8,767 nucleotides of DNA from Clostridia bacterium (GTDB lineage: Bacteria; Bacillota; Clostridia; DUPQ01): NCBI GenBank assembly GCA_030592355.1, contig JAUVJE010000102.1, forward strand, positions 1 to 8,767. Direction: 5' to 3'. Shown piece after piece: positions 5,641 to 8,767 of this stretch. How positions within the stretch are numbered: position 1 is the stretch's first letter; every line of letters starts with the position of its first letter. The notes beneath the pieces are model-generated. The model searched no databases. It was not told the origin of the DNA and worked only from the letters and a program-made list of their open reading frames with translations. The translations under genes and the position numbers were made by a program.

Positions 5641-5753
5641 TAACGCAAGATGAGTACCGGAGCCGATCAATAAAACCATATTAAATAAAGTGGAGCAGCT
5701 GATTTTCATTTGTCTATTCAGGAATTTATGCATATTGTAAGGGTAATGTATTT

Positions 5754-5774
5754 ACCATATAATTATAATATGGT
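5754..5774. repeat. AT-rich inverted repeat
   Basis: ACCATAT (5754-5760) and ATATGGT (5768-5774) form a perfect 7-bp inverted repeat with a 7-nt loop that contains most of a TATAAT (5764-5769). No -35 stands at a proper distance from that TATAAT, so a promoter is not called. It may be an operator half of the serC upstream region or simply AT-rich symmetry. Confidence 0.4.
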
Positions 5775-5779
5775 TTATC

Positions 5780-5808
5780 TTGCAGAACAGACGATGGGTT
5801 CGTATAAT
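5780..5808 (+). promoter_or_regulatory. Probable serC promoter
   Basis: TTGCAG at 5780-5785, a 17-bp spacer and a perfect TATAAT at 5803-5808. Initiation near 5815 gives a leader of almost 100 nt before serC. The -10 is overlapped by the left arm of an inverted repeat (5806-5837). Confidence 0.55.
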
Positions 5809-5837
5809 GTAACGGCTGTTAGACAGCATGTTACATT
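5806..5837. promoter_or_regulatory. Inverted repeat over the serC -10 and start region, possible operator
   Basis: AATGTAAC (5806-5813) and GTTACATT (5830-5837) are perfect 8-bp inverted repeats with 16 nt between them. The space itself holds GCTGT (5815-5819)/ACAGC (5823-5827). The left arm covers the end of the TATAAT, so a protein bound here would block initiation. The nested symmetry would also let the transcript's 5' end fold. I do not recognise the regulator. Confidence 0.5.
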
Positions 5838-5912
5838 GACATAAGATAAAACGGTATGGATGAGAATAGTATTTGAAATAACTATTAGCATAAGTTGTTT
5901 GGGAGGATGATG

Positions 5913-6989
5913 ATGAACAGAGTTTATAATTTTTCTGCAGGGCCTTCGGTTTTGCCGGTAAGCGTTCTTGAAAAAGTGAAAAGCGAAATGATGAATTACG
6001 GCCAAAGCGGAATGTCTGTAATGGAAATGAGCCACAGGTCTTCTGTATATCAGGAAATTATCAACAAAACAGAGGCTTCGCTTAGGGATATAATGGAAAT
6101 CCCCGAAAATTATAAAGTGCTTTTTCTTGGGGGCGGCGCCAGTACCCAATTTGCTATGATTCCGATGAATCTTATGAAAAACAATAAAATTGACATAGTC
6201 AACACCGGAGCGTGGACTAAAAAAGCAATTTCAGAAGCCAGGCGTTTTGTAGAGGTAAATATTGTTGCGTCAAGTGAAGATGAAAATTTTACTTATATAC
6301 CGGAATTAGACAATAGTAAATTTTCACCGGATGCGGATTATTTCCATATGGCTACGAATAATACGATTTACGGAACTCGCTTCACGAAAATTCCTGACAC
6401 AAAAGGAGTAGATATTGTTGCAGATATGTCATCAAACATTCTTTCGGAAGTTTATGATGTAAGTAAATTCGGACTTATATTCGCAGGTGCTCAGAAAAAC
6501 ATGGGACCTGCGGGGGTCACCATAGTAATTATCAGGGATGATCTTATCGGACATGCCGGCGACGGTGTTCCCACAATGATGAATTATAAGACCCATGCAG
6601 ACAAGGGTTCCATGTTCAATACTCCCCCCACTTTCCCAATTTATGTATGCGGATTGGTATTTGAATGGATAAAATCATTAGGCGGTGTATCCGGAATACA
6701 AAAAATCAATGAAGAGAAGGCCGGAATACTATATAATTACCTTGACGAATCAGAACTTTTCTCCGGAATAGTCAAAAAGAAGGACAGATCGTTGATGAAT
6801 GTACCGTTTGTAACGGGAGACGCCGACATTGATGCACAGTTTATTAAAGAAGCAGGCAAAATAGGTCTGATTAATATAAAGGGACACAGGTCCTTAGGCG
6901 GAATGAGGGCCAGCATCTACAATGCTATGCCCGTTGACGGCGTCAAAACGCTTGTAGGCTTCATGAAGGAATTCGAGGCTGCTAGATAA
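5913..6989 (+). CDS. serC: Phosphoserine aminotransferase
   Basis: PLP-dependent enzyme of the cytoplasm that converts 3-phosphohydroxypyruvate and glutamate to O-phosphoserine and 2-oxoglutarate; in many bacteria it also serves pyridoxal phosphate synthesis. The start is placed at the third of three consecutive ATGs, 6 nt after GGGAGG (5901-5906), giving 358 residues, a normal SerC length. RVYNFSAGPSVLP opens the protein. GGGAST (73-78) binds the cofactor phosphate, Trp101 stacks on the ring, Asp171 contacts the pyridine nitrogen, and Lys195 in AGAQKNMGPAG forms the Schiff base. NTPPTFPIY (236-244) and HRSLGGMRASIYNA (325-338) are typical of the family and hold substrate-binding residues. 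serA, often adjacent in related genomes, is not seen. lemA follows after 18 nt. Confidence 0.97.
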   Translation: MNRVYNFSAGPSVLPVSVLEKVKSEMMNYGQSGMSVMEMSHRSSVYQEIINKTEASLRDIMEIPENYKVLFLGGGASTQFAMIPMNLMKNNKIDIVNTGAWTKKAISEARRFVEVNIVASSEDENFTYIPELDNSKFSPDADYFHMATNNTIYGTRFTKIPDTKGVDIVADMSSNILSEVYDVSKFGLIFAGAQKNMGPAGVTIVIIRDDLIGHAGDGVPTMMNYKTHADKGSMFNTPPTFPIYVCGLVFEWIKSLGGVSGIQKINEEKAGILYNYLDESELFSGIVKKKDRSLMNVPFVTGDADIDAQFIKEAGKIGLINIKGHRSLGGMRASIYNAMPVDGVKTLVGFMKEFEAAR

Positions 6990-7007
6990 TAATAAGGAGG
7001 TTTCCTG

Positions 7008-7568
7008 ATGGGTGGTATCTGGATTGGAATTATAATCGGAGGTATTCTTCTGGCAATCTTATTGTATGTGCTATCTATATACAATGGTCTGATTAGGATG
7101 AAAAACAAAATTGAAGAAGCACTGGCGACTATAGAGGCGTATCTTAAAAAAAGATATGACCTTATTCCCAACTTGGTAGAAATAGTTAAAGGTTATGCCA
7201 AACACGAGAAGCAGACGTTTACCGATGTCATAGAAGCAAGGAACAAAGTGATGTCAGCGGTAGGCTTTGAAGAAATGTCTCAGTCTGAAAACACATTAAA
7301 GAGTACTCTGAAATCTCTCTTTGCGCTGGCTGAGAATTATCCTGAATTGAAGGCTAATCAAAATTTTCTTGATCTGCAGGTCCAGCTGACAAAAGTTGAG
7401 GACGACATACTGCAGTCGCGAAAGTATTATAACGGCACTGTGAAGAGCTTTAATACCAAGATAGAGATGTTCCCGAATTCAATGATAGCCACTGCATTTA
7501 AATTTGAAAAAAAGGAATATTATAAAATCAACGATGAAGCAAAGCAGAACGTTAAAATAAGTTTCTGA
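7008..7568 (+). CDS. lemA: LemA family membrane protein
   Basis: 186 residues, the standard LemA length. One N-terminal hydrophobic segment (about 4-25, glycine/isoleucine rich) anchors the protein, and the short N-terminus followed by a long helical domain agrees with known LemA topology. The family's strongest block is intact: YNGLIRMKNKIEEAL, then KKRYDLIPNLVEIVKGYAKHE at about 47-67, AENYPELKAN at 112-121, and SRKYYNGTVKSFNTKIEMFP at 136-155. AAGGAGG (6994-7000) lies 7 nt before the ATG. The biochemical role of LemA is not established. Genes for LemA and DUF2207 proteins are commonly adjacent, as here, where the DUF2207 start lies 2 nt after this stop, so the two products probably act together at the membrane. 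Confidence 0.93.
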   Translation: MGGIWIGIIIGGILLAILLYVLSIYNGLIRMKNKIEEALATIEAYLKKRYDLIPNLVEIVKGYAKHEKQTFTDVIEARNKVMSAVGFEEMSQSENTLKSTLKSLFALAENYPELKANQNFLDLQVQLTKVEDDILQSRKYYNGTVKSFNTKIEMFPNSMIATAFKFEKKEYYKINDEAKQNVKISF

Positions 7569-7570
7569 TT

Positions 7571-8767
7571 ATGAAAAAAATTGTTGCCATACTGTTTTTA
7601 TTAATAATACTGGTTATTCCTATTTCTATATCGGGGGAATACTATGGAAATCAAGAATATGAAATCAGCAGCTATGACGTGAGCATAGTGATAAACAGCG
7701 ACAACGTTTACGAAGTTACGGAAACAATTGTCGCTGATTTTTATGTTCCAAAACACGGAATTTTCAGAAGTATTCCAATGAGATATGAGGGACAAAGGGT
7801 TAAAATCAGCGATATTTCTGTTAGCCAACCATATACTCAAAGTAAAAACGGGGGAAATCTGGTCCTAAAAATAGGCAATGCTGACGTGACGCTGACCGGT
7901 AAAAAAGAGTATGTCATAAAATACACATTCAACATGGGAAATGACCGGAACGAGGGGTTTGACCTTTTCTACTTCAACCTTATTGGAACAGGATGGGATA
8001 CTTCAATCAGAAACATTACACTCAGGCTTGAATTCCCCATGTTTTTTGAAAAAGACGGGGTTTCATTTTATAGCGGTACCCTTGGCGAAACCAGTAGTAG
8101 CGATATGCATTATAAGGTAGCGGGATTGAAAATAACAGGCTCCATGCCATATCTTGGCCCAGGCGAAGGATTAACCGCCCGCGTGAAGCTTCCCGAAAGC
8201 GCATTTGCAGGCGAAAGCAGCAATGATAATTCCATCTATTTATCCATGATTGCCTGGGTGCTGTGCGGATTATTAATTCTTTTTGCGCTGTATATTTGGA
8301 ATAAGAAGGGCAGGGATCCGGTCCTTATACCAACAGTGCAGTTTGCGTCTCCGGACGGCATGACTCCCGCCGAGGTAGGATATGTTATAGATGGTGTCGT
8401 AGACAATAAGGACATTACATCGCTCATTTTTTACTGGGCGGACAAAGGTTATCTGAATATCAGTGAATCAGGAAAAAACGAATTCCTTTTTATAAAGTTG
8501 AAAGAACCGGTAACAACCAATGCTTTTGAGACATTCATGTTTCGCAGGCTGTTTGAATATGGCAAAGACGGATGGGTATCCACAAGCGAATTGAAACAGA
8601 AATTTTATGAGGATATTCCAATTATCAGGACGCAGATAAAAGAAAAATTTGAAAAAGAAACAAAGCTGTTCACCAAAGAATCAAAGTTTTGGTCCGGCGT
8701 TCTCTTTTTTATGTCCTTAATACCGTCTTTGATTTTGCTTTTTATTATAATGGAGGGATTTCCTTCC
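7571..8767 (+). CDS. DUF2207 domain membrane protein, N-terminal 399 residues (3' end outside window)
   Basis: An open frame that begins 2 nt after lemA and is still open at the window end. Residues 1-22 form a signal peptide or anchor (MKK plus a hydrophobic run). Residues about 30-215 are a beta-rich extracytoplasmic domain beginning 'YEISSYDVSIVINSDNVYEVTETI', as in DUF2207 proteins. Residues 223-243 form a membrane helix, followed by the family's marker KKGRDP (245-250) and the 'FASPDGMTPAEVGYVIDG' block (258-275). Residues about 280-365 form a cytoplasmic domain, and a further membrane segment begins near 375. No own ribosome binding site is evident, so translation is probably coupled to lemA. 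The family's function is unknown; it is widespread with LemA in Gram-positive bacteria. Confidence 0.9.
   Translation, partial: MKKIVAILFLLIILVIPISISGEYYGNQEYEISSYDVSIVINSDNVYEVTETIVADFYVPKHGIFRSIPMRYEGQRVKISDISVSQPYTQSKNGGNLVLKIGNADVTLTGKKEYVIKYTFNMGNDRNEGFDLFYFNLIGTGWDTSIRNITLRLEFPMFFEKDGVSFYSGTLGETSSSDMHYKVAGLKITGSMPYLGPGEGLTARVKLPESAFAGESSNDNSIYLSMIAWVLCGLLILFALYIWNKKGRDPVLIPTVQFASPDGMTPAEVGYVIDGVVDNKDITSLIFYWADKGYLNISESGKNEFLFIKLKEPVTTNAFETFMFRRLFEYGKDGWVSTSELKQKFYEDIPIIRTQIKEKFEKETKLFTKESKFWSGVLFFMSLIPSLILLFIIMEGFPS

Larger units (their letters stand above)
5174..5912. other. Long intergenic region without a protein gene
   Basis: 739 bases separate the glycosylase and serC. Frames here are short or shadows. 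5174-5300 is AT-rich with nothing recognisable beyond a tiny 10-codon frame (from ATG 5204) whose ribosome binding site is poorly placed. 5301-5640 holds a promoter and a structured RNA candidate. 5641-5750 shows no clear element. 5754-5912 holds a small hairpin, the serC promoter with an overlapping inverted repeat, and a further AATAGT/ACTATT repeat (5865-5870/5881-5886) before the serC ribosome binding site. Confidence 0.7.

Noticed and set aside
5895..5912. TTG 5895 or ATG 5907/5910 as the serC start
   Set aside because: These overlap or abut GGGAGG (5901-5906); ATG 5913 lies 6 nt after it and gives the normal SerC N-terminus.
5775..6149. 124-residue minus-strand frame opposite the serC start
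   Set aside because: It lies antisense to serC, is rich in His/Phe/Tyr as expected of a shadow, and has no ribosome binding site or recognisable domain.
7601..8427. Three minus-strand frames at 7601-7840, 8022-8204 and 8236-8427
   Set aside because: All are antisense to the continuous DUF2207 frame that starts at 7571, which has a clear signal peptide and family motifs.

Overview
The window looks like chromosomal DNA of an anaerobic, low-to-mid GC Bacillota, most likely a member of Clostridia. The grounds are a clostridial-type 2[4Fe-4S] ferredoxin, strong AGGAGG-type ribosome binding sites, sigma-A-like promoters, and best family matches to Bacillus/Clostridium proteins (YbxB-like methyltransferase, clostridial OGG, DUF6062, Asp23/Gls24). 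Family assignments come from reading motifs; no database search was run.

Layout. 1-239: 3' end of a flavodoxin-family protein. 415-647: a promoter and a 56-residue ferredoxin gene, short enough to be missed easily. 785-2421: two translationally coupled genes (stop and start overlap as TAATG), a stand-alone SIS-domain sugar-phosphate isomerase/deaminase and a YbxB/RsmC-like methyltransferase. 2455-3435: a promoter, a leader with two mutually exclusive hairpins, and a fusion of a P-loop NTPase to an Asp23/Gls24-like domain. 3443-3466: terminator between convergent genes. 3475-4251 (minus): a DUF6062 protein with a duplicated CxxC...CxxH metal-site pattern. 4272-4287: a perfect palindrome carrying a TGnTATAAT extended -10 on each strand, serving both the DUF6062 gene and the divergent 8-oxoguanine DNA glycosylase gene (4304-5173).

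5174-5912 is a 739-base gap without a credible protein gene. It contains a good sigma-A promoter (TTGAAA, 17 bp, TATAAT) followed by about 300 nt rich in helices, including a 16-bp hairpin. This is best read as a structured noncoding RNA, which I could not assign to a family and which is the main item for follow-up. After it come a second promoter overlapped by an inverted repeat, then serC (5913-6989), a LemA-family gene (7008-7568) and the start of a DUF2207 membrane protein gene that runs off the window end (7571-8767). The serC, lemA and DUF2207 genes are closely spaced (18 nt and 2 nt) and are probably one transcript.

The genes do not form one pathway. The window is mostly housekeeping functions (redox carrier, amino-sugar metabolism, rRNA methylation, base excision repair, serine/PLP synthesis) with two less understood pieces: the ATPase-Asp23 fusion and the candidate ncRNA. 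I see no insertion sequence, CRISPR array, tRNA, rRNA or phage gene.
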